Assembly (NCBI RefSeq): GCF_039839375.1
Contig: NZ_JBDOQU010000017.1
Location: 54,051-118,050, forward strand
DNA from: JBDOQU01 sp039839375
Lineage (GTDB): Bacteria > Pseudomonadota > Alphaproteobacteria > DSM-16000 > Inquilinaceae
DNA: 64,000 nt
Direction: 5' to 3'
Within the stretch, counting starts at the first letter, position 1. Each line of letters starts with the position of its first letter. The translations under genes were made by a program, and so were the position numbers. The notes under the pieces were generated by a model. That model was given only the letters and a program-made list of their open reading frames with translations, was not told where the DNA came from and did no database searches. This document shows positions 54,207-62,850 of the stretch, in pieces.

Positions 54207-55094
54207 TCAGGCGGCCTCGATCCGCAGCCGGTCGGCCCTCCAGGCGCCGGGCCAGACTTCCGCGCCGCCCGCGCGCAGATCGCGGATCGTGTCGACGGGC
54301 AGGTCGCGGGCGATCAGCATCGGCCCGTCATCCTCCGTATCGCCGGTCGGCTCGACGGACGCATGGATGCCGGTGAAGCCCAGCGCCTCCTCGCACGGGG
54401 TGAAGACGGACGCGCCGGAATAGTTGGTCTCGCCCGGCCACTGGGTCCCGATCGTCCCGACCGCCGCGACGATCGTCTGCAACTCCACCGCCCGCGCCTT
54501 GGCGCAGCCGAAAACGCGGTGGTAGCCGGACGGCTTTCCGGTCATCGACGGCGTCAGGATCAGGTCCAGCGTGCGGTCAGCGACGGCGGCGGCAAGCGCC
54601 GGCAGTTCGATGTCCAGGCAGATCATGATCGCGACCTTCAGCCCCCGCCACTCGATCACCTTCAGCCTGTCCGACGCGGTGAGCGACCATGCCTCAGGGT
54701 CCTTCTCCGCAGGCGTCAGGCACAGCTTGTCCTGGGTTACGATCGTCCCGTCCTCCAGCACCAGATGGGCGCGGTTGAAGAACCCGCCTTCGCCGTCGGC
54801 GGCCGGCATGGTGCCCGCCAGCAGCGCGACGCCGTGGCGACGGGCGATCTCCGGCAGCCCGGGCAGCGCGCGGACCCCTTCGGCCGCCATGAAGGCCACC
54901 TCCTCATGGCGGGCAAGGCCAGCGGGCTTGTACATCAGCCAATGGGCGGAATTGTATTCCGGCATCACCAGCATTCCCGCCCCTGCCTTGGCCGCCTCCG
55001 CGGCCTTGGCGTCGATCAGGGACAGCCAGCCGTCGATGCCGTTCAAGGGGCGGGCGATGTTCGTGGCCCAAAGGGCGATGGTGGGGTTTGTCAT
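54207..55094 (-). CDS. Carbon-nitrogen hydrolase (nitrilase superfamily amidase)
   Basis: 295-residue cytoplasmic hydrolase. The Glu-Lys-Cys triad can be read as Glu46 (VMPEYN), Lys123 (TQDKLCLTPAE) and Cys159 (MICLDIE). The family hydrolyses amides, carbamoyl compounds or nitriles. It is 25 bp downstream of the solute-binding protein of a polyamine-type importer, which suggests it acts on the imported compound. By analogy with N-carbamoylputrescine amidases this is plausible, but the motifs do not settle substrate. Confidence 0.88.
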   Translation of the reverse strand: MTNPTIALWATNIARPLNGIDGWLSLIDAKAAEAAKAGAGMLVMPEYNSAHWLMYKPAGLARHEEVAFMAAEGVRALPGLPEIARRHGVALLAGTMPAADGEGGFFNRAHLVLEDGTIVTQDKLCLTPAEKDPEAWSLTASDRLKVIEWRGLKVAIMICLDIELPALAAAVADRTLDLILTPSMTGKPSGYHRVFGCAKARAVELQTIVAAVGTIGTQWPGETNYSGASVFTPCEEALGFTGIHASVEPTGDTEDDGPMLIARDLPVDTIRDLRAGGAEVWPGAWRADRLRIEAA

Positions 55095-55119
55095 TGGTTC
55101 TCCGAATTTCAGGAAGGCG

Positions 55120-56169
55120 CTACGATTTCAGCCGCGTCCACACGCGGTCGCGCAGTTCCACGGCTTCGGCTGAGCAGTTCTGCGCCGGGCGCAGCCTGTC
55201 AGTATATTCCTCCGGCATGTTCACCGCCGGATCGTCTCGCAGGGATTCATCAAGAAATTCAGACGATCCCCGAATCGCATTCATGTAGCCGGTGAAGTTG
55301 GACGCGATGGCGATATTCTCCGGCGCCATCATCCAGTTGATGAAGGTCTTGGCATTCTCCGGGTTCGGCGCGTCGACAGGGACCATGAAATTGTCGGTCC
55401 AGAAGTCCAGCCCCTCCTTCGGATAGACATACACTACTGTCGGGCGTCCCTCGCGTATCCGATGCGCGGCACCGTTCCACTGCATATGGACGATGACCTC
55501 CCCCGCGATCATTCGGTCGATCCCGCCATCGGAATTGTAAAGGGCGACATGGGGCTTCTGCGCTTCCAACACCTCCAGGATCTGGAGCGCCACCTCCGGG
55601 TCCTCCGTGCATTGATCGACGCCCAGATAGAAGGCGGCGGCGTTGTAGACCGACGCCGGGTCGCTCAGCATCGCGATCGATCCGGAAATCTCCTCGCCCG
55701 GTTCGAAGATCGCGCCCCAGCTTTCCTCCAGCGGCTCCGACACCCGCGCGCTGTCATAGGTGAAGCCCGTGGTGCCCCACATATAGGGCGCGGAATAGGC
55801 GCGTTCCGGATCGTACCAGGGCTCGGCGTGCGGCGGCATGACATTGGCGAAATTCTCCATCTCGCTGGCGTTGATCTCCAGCGCCATGCCTTCCTTGATC
55901 ATGATGTCGACCATCCAGTCCGACGGCACGATCACGTCGTAGCCGGCCGCGCCCGCTTGCAGCTTCGCCAGCAGGCTTTCGTTGGATTCGTAGATGTCGA
56001 GCGTGACCGCGATCCCCGTATCCTCCTCGAATTTCTCCAGCAGGTCCGGCGGGAAGTAGTTCGACCAGTTGTAGAGGAACAACTCCCCCGACTGGGCCGC
56101 GGCCGGGCCGGCGGCGAGCGCGGCCAGCGCCGTTCCTGTCAGCAGACGGATAGTCGTTGAACGGATCAT
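55120..56169 (-). CDS. Spermidine/putrescine-type ABC transporter substrate-binding protein
   Basis: 349-residue periplasmic protein with signal peptide (residues 1-25, cleavage after AAAQ). It begins GELFLYNWSNYFPPDLLEKFEEDTGIAVTLDIYESNESLLAKLQAGAAGYDVIVPSDWMV, the PotD/PotF fold start with the NWSNY polyamine-pocket motif. Related proteins also bind other amines, so specificity is tentative. It is the fourth gene in the importer operon. Confidence 0.88.
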   Translation of the reverse strand: MIRSTTIRLLTGTALAALAAGPAAAQSGELFLYNWSNYFPPDLLEKFEEDTGIAVTLDIYESNESLLAKLQAGAAGYDVIVPSDWMVDIMIKEGMALEINASEMENFANVMPPHAEPWYDPERAYSAPYMWGTTGFTYDSARVSEPLEESWGAIFEPGEEISGSIAMLSDPASVYNAAAFYLGVDQCTEDPEVALQILEVLEAQKPHVALYNSDGGIDRMIAGEVIVHMQWNGAAHRIREGRPTVVYVYPKEGLDFWTDNFMVPVDAPNPENAKTFINWMMAPENIAIASNFTGYMNAIRGSSEFLDESLRDDPAVNMPEEYTDRLRPAQNCSAEAVELRDRVWTRLKS

Positions 56170-56200
56170 GTCGAAGCCTCCTCGGGCTGTTGGGTCGGCC

Positions 56201-56989
56201 TCAGTTCCGTGACCGGCCGACGATGAAGGACAGGGAAACGAAGGCGATTGAGATCAGCAGCATGAAGGACGAGGTGGCGTTCACTTCCGGCGACACCCCG
56301 ATCCGGATCGCGCCGTAGATATAGACGGGCAGGGTGGTCGCCCCGGCGCCGGCGACGAAATAGGTGATGACGAAATCGTCCAGCGAGATGATGAAGGCGA
56401 GCATCAGGCCCGACAGCACGCCCGGCCACATCAGCGGCAGCGTCACCCGGCGGAACACCTCCCACGGCGTGGCGTAAAGGTCGGCGGCGGCTTCGGCCAG
56501 GCGGGGATCCATCCCCTCCAGCCGGGCGCGGATCGGCAGGTAGGCGAAGGGGATGCAGAAGACGGTATGGGCCAGGATCACCGTCCCCAGCCCCAGCGGG
56601 ATGCCGGCCAGCACGAAGAACAGCAGCGTCGCCACGGCGGTCACGACCTCCGGCACCAGCAGCGGCAGCGCGATCGTTCCGTTGATCGCCGACTGCCCGC
56701 GGAAGTTTCGTCGCGACATGCCGAGCGCGGCCGGAATGGCGAACAGGGTGGCCGCGATCGACGCCGTCGTCGCCACGATCAGCGAATTGTAGGCGGCGCG
56801 GACGATCGCCTCGTTGGCCAGGACCACGCCATACCAGTCGGTGGTGAAGCCGGTCCAGATCGTCGCCGAACGGTTGGCGTTGAAGGACAGGACGATCAGG
56901 ATGACGATCGGGACATAGAGGTAGACGAAGAACAGGCCCGCCCCCAGGCGCATGCCGGGGAAGCGGCGCAGCGGCGACATCCGGCTCAT
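56201..56989 (-). CDS. ABC transporter permease, PotC/PotI type
   Basis: 262-residue inner-membrane protein with six predicted helices. The EAA loop that docks the ATPase reads EAAADLYATPWEVFRRVTLPLMWPGVLSGLMLAF (about residues 165-200). The N-terminus FFVYLYVPIVILIVLSFN is typical of PotC. The start ATG 56989 overlaps the other permease's stop by 4 bp. Confidence 0.9.
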   Translation of the reverse strand: MSRMSPLRRFPGMRLGAGLFFVYLYVPIVILIVLSFNANRSATIWTGFTTDWYGVVLANEAIVRAAYNSLIVATTASIAATLFAIPAALGMSRRNFRGQSAINGTIALPLLVPEVVTAVATLLFFVLAGIPLGLGTVILAHTVFCIPFAYLPIRARLEGMDPRLAEAAADLYATPWEVFRRVTLPLMWPGVLSGLMLAFIISLDDFVITYFVAGAGATTLPVYIYGAIRIGVSPEVNATSSFMLLISIAFVSLSFIVGRSRN

Positions 56990-57888
56990 TTCGACACCTG
57001 CGGCGCGGTGCGGAACCGCATCAGGTAGGCCATCATCGTCACCAGGACCAGCCCCAGCAGCGCGAAGGCCAGCGCCGCGCCGAACGGCCAGTTGCGGGCC
57101 GATCCGAATTGCGCCTGTATAAGGTTGCCGATCATCAGCTTCTTCGCGCCGCCCAGCAGGTCCGGCGTGACATAGGCGCCGAGGCAGGGGATGAAGACCA
57201 GGATGCAGCCGGCCGCGATGCCAGGCGACGCCAGCGGCAGCACGATCCGGCGCAGCGCGCGCCATTTGTCGGCGCCCAGATCGTAGGCCGCCTCCACCAG
57301 CCGGAAATCCAGCTTCTCCAGGCTGGCGTAGATCGGCAGCACCATGAAGGGCAGGAAGCTGTAGGTCAGGCCGATAGCGATGGCGAAATCAGTATAGAGC
57401 ACGTCGATCGGTTGGTCGGTGACGCCCAGCGACCGCAGCCAGCCGTCGATCAGCCCGCCGTTCCGCAGCAGCAATATCCAGGCGTAGTTGCGGACCAGGA
57501 GGTTGGTCCAGAACGGGATGGTGACCAGGAAGATCAGCAGGTTGCGGTACTTCTCCGGCTGCATCGCCATGTAGAGCGCGGTCGGCAGGGCGATGGCGAG
57601 GCAGAGGATCGTGGTGCTGAAGGACAGCCAGAAAGACCTGAGGAATATCTCCAGATAGTCGGTGTTCAGCACCAGCACGGAAGGGTCGAGGAAATCCTCC
57701 TCGAACAGGAACCGGCGATAGGATTCCAGCGTGAAGGTTCCCCAGGTCACGCCGCCGAACTGGCCCTTCTCCAGGATCGAGACATAGGCCATGAGGCCGA
57801 GCGGGATCAGGAAGAAGATCGCGATGAAGATGATAGCCGGCGCGACCAGCCATTGCGGCCGGGAGAAGGGGGAGGAACGGTGCGCCAC
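56986..57888 (-). CDS. ABC transporter permease, PotB/PotH type
   Basis: 300-residue inner-membrane protein with six predicted helices and the EAA loop EAAYDLGADKWRALRRIVLPLASPGIAAG. A periplasmic segment between the first two helices (residues about 35-85) is longer than in the partner permease, as in PotH. It lies 5 bp after the ATPase gene. Confidence 0.9.
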   Translation of the reverse strand: MAHRSSPFSRPQWLVAPAIIFIAIFFLIPLGLMAYVSILEKGQFGGVTWGTFTLESYRRFLFEEDFLDPSVLVLNTDYLEIFLRSFWLSFSTTILCLAIALPTALYMAMQPEKYRNLLIFLVTIPFWTNLLVRNYAWILLLRNGGLIDGWLRSLGVTDQPIDVLYTDFAIAIGLTYSFLPFMVLPIYASLEKLDFRLVEAAYDLGADKWRALRRIVLPLASPGIAAGCILVFIPCLGAYVTPDLLGGAKKLMIGNLIQAQFGSARNWPFGAALAFALLGLVLVTMMAYLMRFRTAPQVSK

Positions 57889-57893
57889 GAGGG

Positions 57894-58976
57894 TCAGTCC
57901 TCCAGAACCTGGATTGCGTCGGGGGCGATCGTCAGCCTGATGGCGTCGCCTGGCGCAGGCGATCCAGCTCTGTCGCGGTTCTGGACCCGGACGGTCAGCT
58001 TCACGTCGCTATCCTTTAGGGCGACGTGATAGAGGGTGTCGGTGCCGAAATAGACGATGTTGTCGACCCGCGCCTCCAGCCCCTCGCCGTCGGTCCGGAA
58101 GCCGACCCGTTCCGGCCGGACCGCCAGCGTAACCTCCCGTTCGCCGTTTGCCGGCGGCGGTCCGATCAGCGCCGCGCCGCCCGAAAGGTGATAGCGCGCC
58201 GATCCGTTCTCGACCCGGTCCAGGCTGGCGGCCAGGAAATTGCTCTCCCCGATGAAATCGGCCACGAAGCGGCGGGTCGGATGCTCGTAGATTTCCCGCG
58301 GCGCGCCGACCTGCAGGATCTTCCCGGCGCTCATCACCGCGATGCGGTCCGACATGGTCAGCGCCTCTTCCTGATCGTGGGTCACGAAGATGAAGGTGAT
58401 CCCGGTTTCAGTCTGAAGGCGCTTCAGCTCGATCTGCATCTCCTTCCGCAGCTTGAGGTCCAGCGCGGACAGCGGCTCGTCCAGCAGCAGGACTCGCGGT
58501 TCGGACGCCAGCGCGCGGGCCAGCGCCACGCGCTGCTGCTGCCCGCCGGAAAGCTGCGCCGGCTTCCGCTTCTCCATGCCGCCCAGCTTCACCAGCTCCA
58601 GCATCCGGGCGACCCGGTCCCGCGCCTGTTCCTTGCCGGCGCGCTTCATCTCAAGCCCGAAACCGATATTCTCCTCCACCGTCATATGCGGGAAGAGAGC
58701 GTAGTTCTGGAAGACCGTGTTGACCGGCCTCTTGTGCGGCGGCAGGCCCTCGATCTCCTCGCCATAGAGCAGGATGTGGCCGCCGCTCGTCTCCTCGAAC
58801 CCGGCGATCAGGCGCAGGAGGGTGGTTTTCCCGCAGCCGGACGGCCCCAGCAGGGTGAAGAACTCATTGTCCCCGATGTCCAGCGAAACGCCGTCCAGCG
58901 CCGTGACGCCGCTTTCCTGGCCGCTTTGGTAGATTTTTGTGACTGAAACGATGCCGATGGCCGGTGAAGCCGCCAT
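57894..58976 (-). CDS. Polyamine-type ABC transporter ATPase, PotA/PotG type
   Basis: 360-residue nucleotide-binding subunit: Walker A GPSGCGKT (about 44-51), Q-loop, signature LSGGQQQRVALARAL, Walker B VLLLDEPLSAL, and an H-loop His in VTHDQEEAL. The C-terminal TOBE domain (RYHLSGGAAL...VTLAVRPERVGF) regulates activity. It is the first gene of the operon; upstream lies a divergent spacer shared with the VOC gene. Confidence 0.93.
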   Translation of the reverse strand: MAASPAIGIVSVTKIYQSGQESGVTALDGVSLDIGDNEFFTLLGPSGCGKTTLLRLIAGFEETSGGHILLYGEEIEGLPPHKRPVNTVFQNYALFPHMTVEENIGFGLEMKRAGKEQARDRVARMLELVKLGGMEKRKPAQLSGGQQQRVALARALASEPRVLLLDEPLSALDLKLRKEMQIELKRLQTETGITFIFVTHDQEEALTMSDRIAVMSAGKILQVGAPREIYEHPTRRFVADFIGESNFLAASLDRVENGSARYHLSGGAALIGPPPANGEREVTLAVRPERVGFRTDGEGLEARVDNIVYFGTDTLYHVALKDSDVKLTVRVQNRDRAGSPAPGDAIRLTIAPDAIQVLED

Positions 58977-59094
58977 TCGATCCCTCTAAAGGTCCGTTTT
59001 TCGCCCTCCTGGCGCGCCGTCGGATTATGAGAAGCCGAATCAATCCTTGGCAAGCCCGCGAAGGTACAAAGATTCGCACGCGATGCGTGCAACG

Positions 59095-59144
59095 GAAATA
59101 TTTCATCTCACCACTTGACGAAATAGTTTCCGTATGCGTTAAAT
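59095..59144 (+). promoter_or_regulatory. Candidate promoter and operator of the VOC-ArsR-SRPBCC operon
   Basis: A palindrome GAAATATTTC (59095-59104) is followed by TTGACG (59115-59120), an 18-bp spacer and TTAAAT (59139-59144), 30 bp upstream of the VOC gene. The A/T-rich palindrome is a plausible site for the ArsR-type regulator encoded in the operon. It lies in the 197-bp divergent gap to the ABC ATPase. Confidence 0.5.
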
Positions 59145-59173
59145 ATTTTTGTGAACGTTAGGGAGATCGTGCG

Positions 59174-59635
59174 ATGAAAGACCCTTTCCGCCGGCCCTCC
59201 CTCGGCTCGGCCGTCTATTACAAGGATCCGCTCGCGGCGCTCGACTGGCTGGAACGCGCCTTCGGGTTCGAACGCAGCATGGTCATCACCGATTCCGACG
59301 GCAATCTCGGCCATTCGGAGATGAAATTCGGCGACGGCTACATCATGGTCGGGTCCGAATGGACCGACAGCGTCGCCAGCCCGTCCTCCGTCGGCGGCAA
59401 GAACACCCAATCCGTTCATATCCAGCTCAAGGACGGGATCGACGATCATTGCGCCCGCGCCAAGGCGGCCGGCGCGGTCATCGTGCGAGGGCCTGAGGAC
59501 CAGTTCTACGGCGACCGGACCTATTCCGCCCGCGATCCCGAAGGCCATGTCTGGACCTTCGGCCAGTCCGTCCGCGAAGTCTCCCGAGAAGAGGCGGAGA
59601 GGGCGAGCGGCCTGAAGATCGAGGGCTGGGCGTGA
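59174..59635 (+). CDS. VOC-family (glyoxalase/bleomycin-resistance fold) protein
   Basis: 153-residue protein with two beta-alpha-beta-beta-beta modules: AVYYKDPLAALDWLERAFGFERSMVI...SEMKFGDGYIMVG and SVHIQLKDGIDDHCARAKAAGAVIVRGPEDQFYGDRTYSARDPEGHVWTFGQ. Such YdeD/PhnB-like proteins are common beside ArsR regulators and SRPBCC proteins; the substrate is unknown. It overlaps the next gene by 4 bp. Confidence 0.88.
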   Translation: MKDPFRRPSLGSAVYYKDPLAALDWLERAFGFERSMVITDSDGNLGHSEMKFGDGYIMVGSEWTDSVASPSSVGGKNTQSVHIQLKDGIDDHCARAKAAGAVIVRGPEDQFYGDRTYSARDPEGHVWTFGQSVREVSREEAERASGLKIEGWA

Positions 59636-59970
59636 CGGCTGCCCCGGCGGTCGATCTCGACCGCACGCTCGCGGCCCTGGCCGATCCAAGGCGCAGGCTG
59701 GTCGTCGACCTGCTGCGCGACCGTCCCAGGCGGGCGGGGGAACTGGCCGAGGCCGCGGGCCTGGGGCCCGCGGCGATGAGCCGCCATCTCCGGACGCTGC
59801 GCGCCAGCGGGCTGGTCGAGGAGACCCATCCCGAATTCGACGCGCGCGTCCGGGTCTATGCGCTGAGGCCGGAACCGATGGCCCATCTGAAGGCATGGCT
59901 GGAACAGACCGAACGGCTCTGGACGGAGCAGCTGGCGTCGTTCAAGGCGCATGTCGAACGCGCGCCGTGA
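59632..59970 (+). CDS. ArsR-family winged-helix regulator
   Basis: 112-residue regulator: LDRTLAALADPRRRLVVDLLRDRPRRAGELAEAAGLGPAAMSRHLRTLRASGLVEETHPEFDARVRVYALRPEPM. No ELCVCDL-type Cys pair, so it is not a classical metal sensor. It is the type usually paired with SRPBCC/AHSA1 proteins. It sits between the VOC gene and the SRPBCC gene, overlapping both by 4 bp. Confidence 0.9.
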   Translation: MTAAPAVDLDRTLAALADPRRRLVVDLLRDRPRRAGELAEAAGLGPAAMSRHLRTLRASGLVEETHPEFDARVRVYALRPEPMAHLKAWLEQTERLWTEQLASFKAHVERAP

Positions 59971-60431
59971 CCTCCCGCATCCTCGTCTCGCTCCGCGTCG
60001 CGGCGTCGCCCGAACGCGCCTTCGCCGTCTTCACGGAGGAAATCGGCCAATGGTGGCGGCCGAACATGCTGTTCGCCTTCACCGCCCGCCCGCCCGGCAG
60101 GCTCGCCTTCGAACCCGGCCCCGGCGGCCGCTTCATCGAAAGCTTTCCCGACGGGGAAATGTTCGAGATCGGGCGCGTCACAGCCTGGGAACCCGGCGAA
60201 AGGCTCGCCTTTACCTGGCGGCAGGAATCGTTCGAGGAAGGTCAGGTCACACGGGTGGAGGTGCGGTTCGAACCGATGGGCGACGAAACGCGCGTGACGG
60301 TCGAACATTTCGGCTGGGACAGCGTGCCGACCGTCCACGTCGCCCGCCACCGCTTCCCCGATGCGATCTTCCTGCAACGCCACGGCGAATGGTGGCAGGC
60401 GCTGCTGGCGGCCTATGGCGGACGGCTTTAG
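59967..60431 (+). CDS. SRPBCC (AHSA1-like) domain protein
   Basis: 154-residue START-fold protein beginning at GTG 59967 inside the ArsR stop. Typical pieces: VAASPERAFAVFTEEIGQWWRP, GRFIESFPDGEMFEIGRVTAWEPGERLAFTW and TRVTVEHFGWDSV. The ligand is unknown. The stop overlaps the end of the convergent DnaJ-like gene by 4 bp. Confidence 0.88.
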   Translation: MTSRILVSLRVAASPERAFAVFTEEIGQWWRPNMLFAFTARPPGRLAFEPGPGGRFIESFPDGEMFEIGRVTAWEPGERLAFTWRQESFEEGQVTRVEVRFEPMGDETRVTVEHFGWDSVPTVHVARHRFPDAIFLQRHGEWWQALLAAYGGRL

Positions 60432-61327
60432 AAGCCTGCCTTTTTGCGGGGATTGGCCTCGTTCGCGGGATTCCAGCCTTCCACGAACTTCGTGAAGTCC
60501 GGGTCGGCCGGATCGGGCAGGGAGACGACCAGCCGGACATACTGGTCGCCATGGGCGCCGGTCGCGCCATCCCGCAGGCCCTTGCCCTTCAGGCGAAGCT
60601 GCGTGCCGCTGTTGGACCCCTTGGGCACCTTCACCGAAACCTTGCCGTCGATGGTCGGCACCTCGATCGATGCGCCCAGCACCGCTTCCCGCACGGTGAT
60701 CGGCGCTTCCAGGTGAACGTCGTTGCCGTGGCGGGTGAACAGGGCGTCGGCCTCCAGCCTGATCTCCACCAGCGCGTCGCCGGCCGCGCCGCCGCCCAGC
60801 CCCTGCAGCCCCTGGCCCTTCAGCCGCAGCACCGCCCCGTCCTGCGTCCCCGCCGGCACCTTCACCTCGATGGTGCGGCCGTCGGACAGGCGCAGGCGCT
60901 TCTTCGTGCCGCCCGCCGCTTCCCGGAAGCCGACATTGAGGGTGTAGGACACGTCGGCTCCCTTCGGCCGGAAGCCGCCGCGCCCGAACACCTCGTCCAG
61001 GATGTCGGCGGTGGAGAAGCCGGCATGGGCGCCGCTCCGCGCGCCGCGAGCGCGCGTCCGCGCGCCGGCATGGGCTCGGGCGAAGGGATCCATGCGCTCC
61101 TTGCCCTCGGCATCGATCTCGCCCCGGTCGAAGCGCGCGCGTTTCTCCGCGTCGCCCAGCAGGTCGTAGGCGGCGGTCACGTCCCGGAACCTCTGCTCCG
61201 TCTTCTTATCGTCGGGGTGGAGGTCGGGGTGAAGCTGCTTCACCAGCTTCCGATAAGCCTTCTTGATCTCGTCCTGGCTGGCCGTCCTGGCCACGCCGAG
61301 AAGCTCGTACGGGTCGCGCATCCTCAT
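60428..61327 (-). CDS. CbpA-like DnaJ-type (type II) co-chaperone
   Basis: 299-residue Hsp40. The J domain (residues 1-70) has DPYELLGVARTASQDEIKKAYRKLVKQLHPD with HPD at 33-35. There is no zinc-finger domain. The two substrate-binding C-terminal domains (VSYTLNVGFREAAGGTKKRL; VPAGTQDGAVLRLKGQG; VSVKVPKGSNSGTQLRLKGKGL) are complete. It stimulates DnaK ATPase. The start ATG 61327 (or 61321) puts the J domain at the N-terminus; a longer frame to 61366 lacks similarity. Confidence 0.92.
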   Translation of the reverse strand: MRMRDPYELLGVARTASQDEIKKAYRKLVKQLHPDLHPDDKKTEQRFRDVTAAYDLLGDAEKRARFDRGEIDAEGKERMDPFARAHAGARTRARGARSGAHAGFSTADILDEVFGRGGFRPKGADVSYTLNVGFREAAGGTKKRLRLSDGRTIEVKVPAGTQDGAVLRLKGQGLQGLGGGAAGDALVEIRLEADALFTRHGNDVHLEAPITVREAVLGASIEVPTIDGKVSVKVPKGSNSGTQLRLKGKGLRDGATGAHGDQYVRLVVSLPDPADPDFTKFVEGWNPANEANPRKKAGF

Positions 61328-61488
61328 CCTCGAAGCTCGAGCCCCAGGGGAAGGGGCGTCCGCCATGCTCGACGTTATAGGGGTACTATCTGGTGTCGCC
61401 GGAGACGATGCCGACTCCGACCTTCGCCTACGATAGCTTTTCTTCCCAATTCCTTAAACAAGCCGCGAACATGCCGGCGCCAACGGAA

Positions 61489-61514
61489 AACGCCGGGCGC
61501 GAAGGCCCGGCGTT
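61489..61514 (-). terminator. Terminator of the glycine-zipper lipoprotein gene
   Basis: AACGCCGGGC (61489-61498) pairs perfectly with GCCCGGCGTT (61505-61514) around a 6-nt loop. On the minus strand it is followed by a short T run (TTTTCC). Confidence 0.75.
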
Positions 61515-61542
61515 CCGAAGGTCCGCTCGAAGGCGAAAAGCG

Positions 61543-62010
61543 TCAACTCACGACTTGCCAGGAGCCGTCGGCCTGGCGGCAGGCGGTGCCGCGCGCCGTC
61601 TGGGCCTGGCCGTCGACATAGATGGTCTGGCTGAAATCCCGGCAGTACTGGTTGCCGCGCTGATAGGTGCTGGTCGGCGTCACCGTGCCGTAATTGCCGG
61701 AATCCGGATTGCGCCATGTGGAGGTCTGGCCGGTCGGCACGGTTTCGAACGTGTTCTGCGCCGTCTGCTGGGCGGCGAGCTGGTCGGCGCGGTCGAGCGA
61801 AGCGCCGATCTCGCTGCCCAGGAACGCGCCCAGCACGGCGCCGACGCCCGTCGCGACGAGCTGGCCGCTGCCGCCGCCGATCTGCGACCCGGCGAGGCCG
61901 CCCGCCACCGCGCCGCCAAGGCCGCCGATGGTCTGCTTGGTGCCTCCGGTGGTGCAACCGGTGACCAGGGCTCCGGCCAGAAGGGCGGCAATTGCGATTT
62001 TGGACTTCAT
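61543..62010 (-). CDS. Glycine-zipper outer-membrane lipoprotein (17-kDa-antigen-like)
   Basis: 155-residue protein. The lipoprotein signal MKSKIAIAALLAGALVTGC ends at lipobox Cys19. A Gly-zipper stretch follows (GGLGGAVAGGLAGSQIGGGSGQLVATGVGAVLGAFLGSEIGASLD, about 29-75), then a Cys-containing C-terminal domain (YCRDFSQTIYVDGQAQTARGTACRQADGSWQVV) of the rickettsial 17-kDa antigen type. It probably anchors in the outer membrane. Start ATG 62010 is set by the signal peptide. Confidence 0.88.
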   Translation of the reverse strand: MKSKIAIAALLAGALVTGCTTGGTKQTIGGLGGAVAGGLAGSQIGGGSGQLVATGVGAVLGAFLGSEIGASLDRADQLAAQQTAQNTFETVPTGQTSTWRNPDSGNYGTVTPTSTYQRGNQYCRDFSQTIYVDGQAQTARGTACRQADGSWQVVS

Positions 62011-62082
62011 CTCTCTATCCTCCTGAAGGTCGCTCGCCATCCTGTCCGGGCGGCGGCTGCGGGTGACCTCTTTTGTAATTGC

Positions 62083-62103
62083 CATCCGTGAAGTGAACGG
62101 ATG
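62083..62103. promoter_or_regulatory. Inverted repeat between the lipoprotein gene and pdxH
   Basis: CATCCGT (62083-62089) and ACGGATG (62097-62103) are exact inverted arms with a 7-bp spacer, in the 158-bp divergent gap. It could be a shared operator or an RNA stem; no regulator is suggested. Confidence 0.35.
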
Positions 62104-62168
62104 TGTGGAAAATTGGTCCCGAAACCTTAAGCTAGCCAGCGATTTCGACACAACTGTGGCTTGATCCT

Positions 62169-62819
62169 GTGGATACAGAGACTTTTGCGGGCAGGAAGAC
62201 GGGCGATGATCTCCCCGAACTTGCCGATCCGTTCGCCTTGTTCTCCCTGTGGTTCGACGACGCCAAGGCGGCTGAGCCGGCCGATCCCAACGCGATGGCG
62301 CTGGCCACCGCGACGCCGGACGGCCGCCCGTCGGTGAGGATCGTGCTGTTGAAGGGGCTGGACGGGGAAGGGGCCGAGCCCCGCGGCTTCGTCTTCTTCA
62401 CCAACCTCGACAGTCGGAAGGGCGGAGAACTGCGCTCCAACCCCCATGCCGCGCTCTGCTTCCATTGGAAGTCGCTGACCCGGCAGGTGCGGGTGGAAGG
62501 TCCGATCCTGCCCGTATCGCCGGCGGAGGCGGACGCCTATTACGCGACGCGGCCCCGTGGCTCCCGGATCGGGGCGTGGGCGTCGGACCAGTCCCGCCCC
62601 CTGGCCGACAAGGCGGAGCTTGTGGCGCGGGTGGTGGAGTACGAAGCCAGGTTCGGCGATGGCGACATTCCCCGGCCGCCCCACTGGTCGGGATTCCGCC
62701 TCGTCCCGTCGCGGATCGAATTCTGGCACGACCGCCCGTTCCGGCTCCATGACCGGCTGGTCTACCACCGGGAAGCGGGGACGCCGGCCCGCTGGCGGAC
62801 GGAGCGGCTTTACCCTTGA
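62169..62819 (+). CDS. pdxH: Pyridoxamine 5'-phosphate oxidase
   Basis: 216-residue FMN enzyme making pyridoxal 5'-phosphate from PNP/PMP. DPNAMALATATPDGRPSVRIVLLKG, FVFFTNLDSRKGGELRSNPHAALCFHWKSLTRQVRVEGPI, PPHWSGFRLVPSRIEFWHDRPFRLHDRLVYHRE and the terminal RTERLYP are the family motifs in order. The start is GTG 62169. Confidence 0.95.
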   Translation: MDTETFAGRKTGDDLPELADPFALFSLWFDDAKAAEPADPNAMALATATPDGRPSVRIVLLKGLDGEGAEPRGFVFFTNLDSRKGGELRSNPHAALCFHWKSLTRQVRVEGPILPVSPAEADAYYATRPRGSRIGAWASDQSRPLADKAELVARVVEYEARFGDGDIPRPPHWSGFRLVPSRIEFWHDRPFRLHDRLVYHREAGTPARWRTERLYP

Positions 62820-62850
62820 TCGGGCTCCCGAAGGGGTCGAGAAAGCAGCC

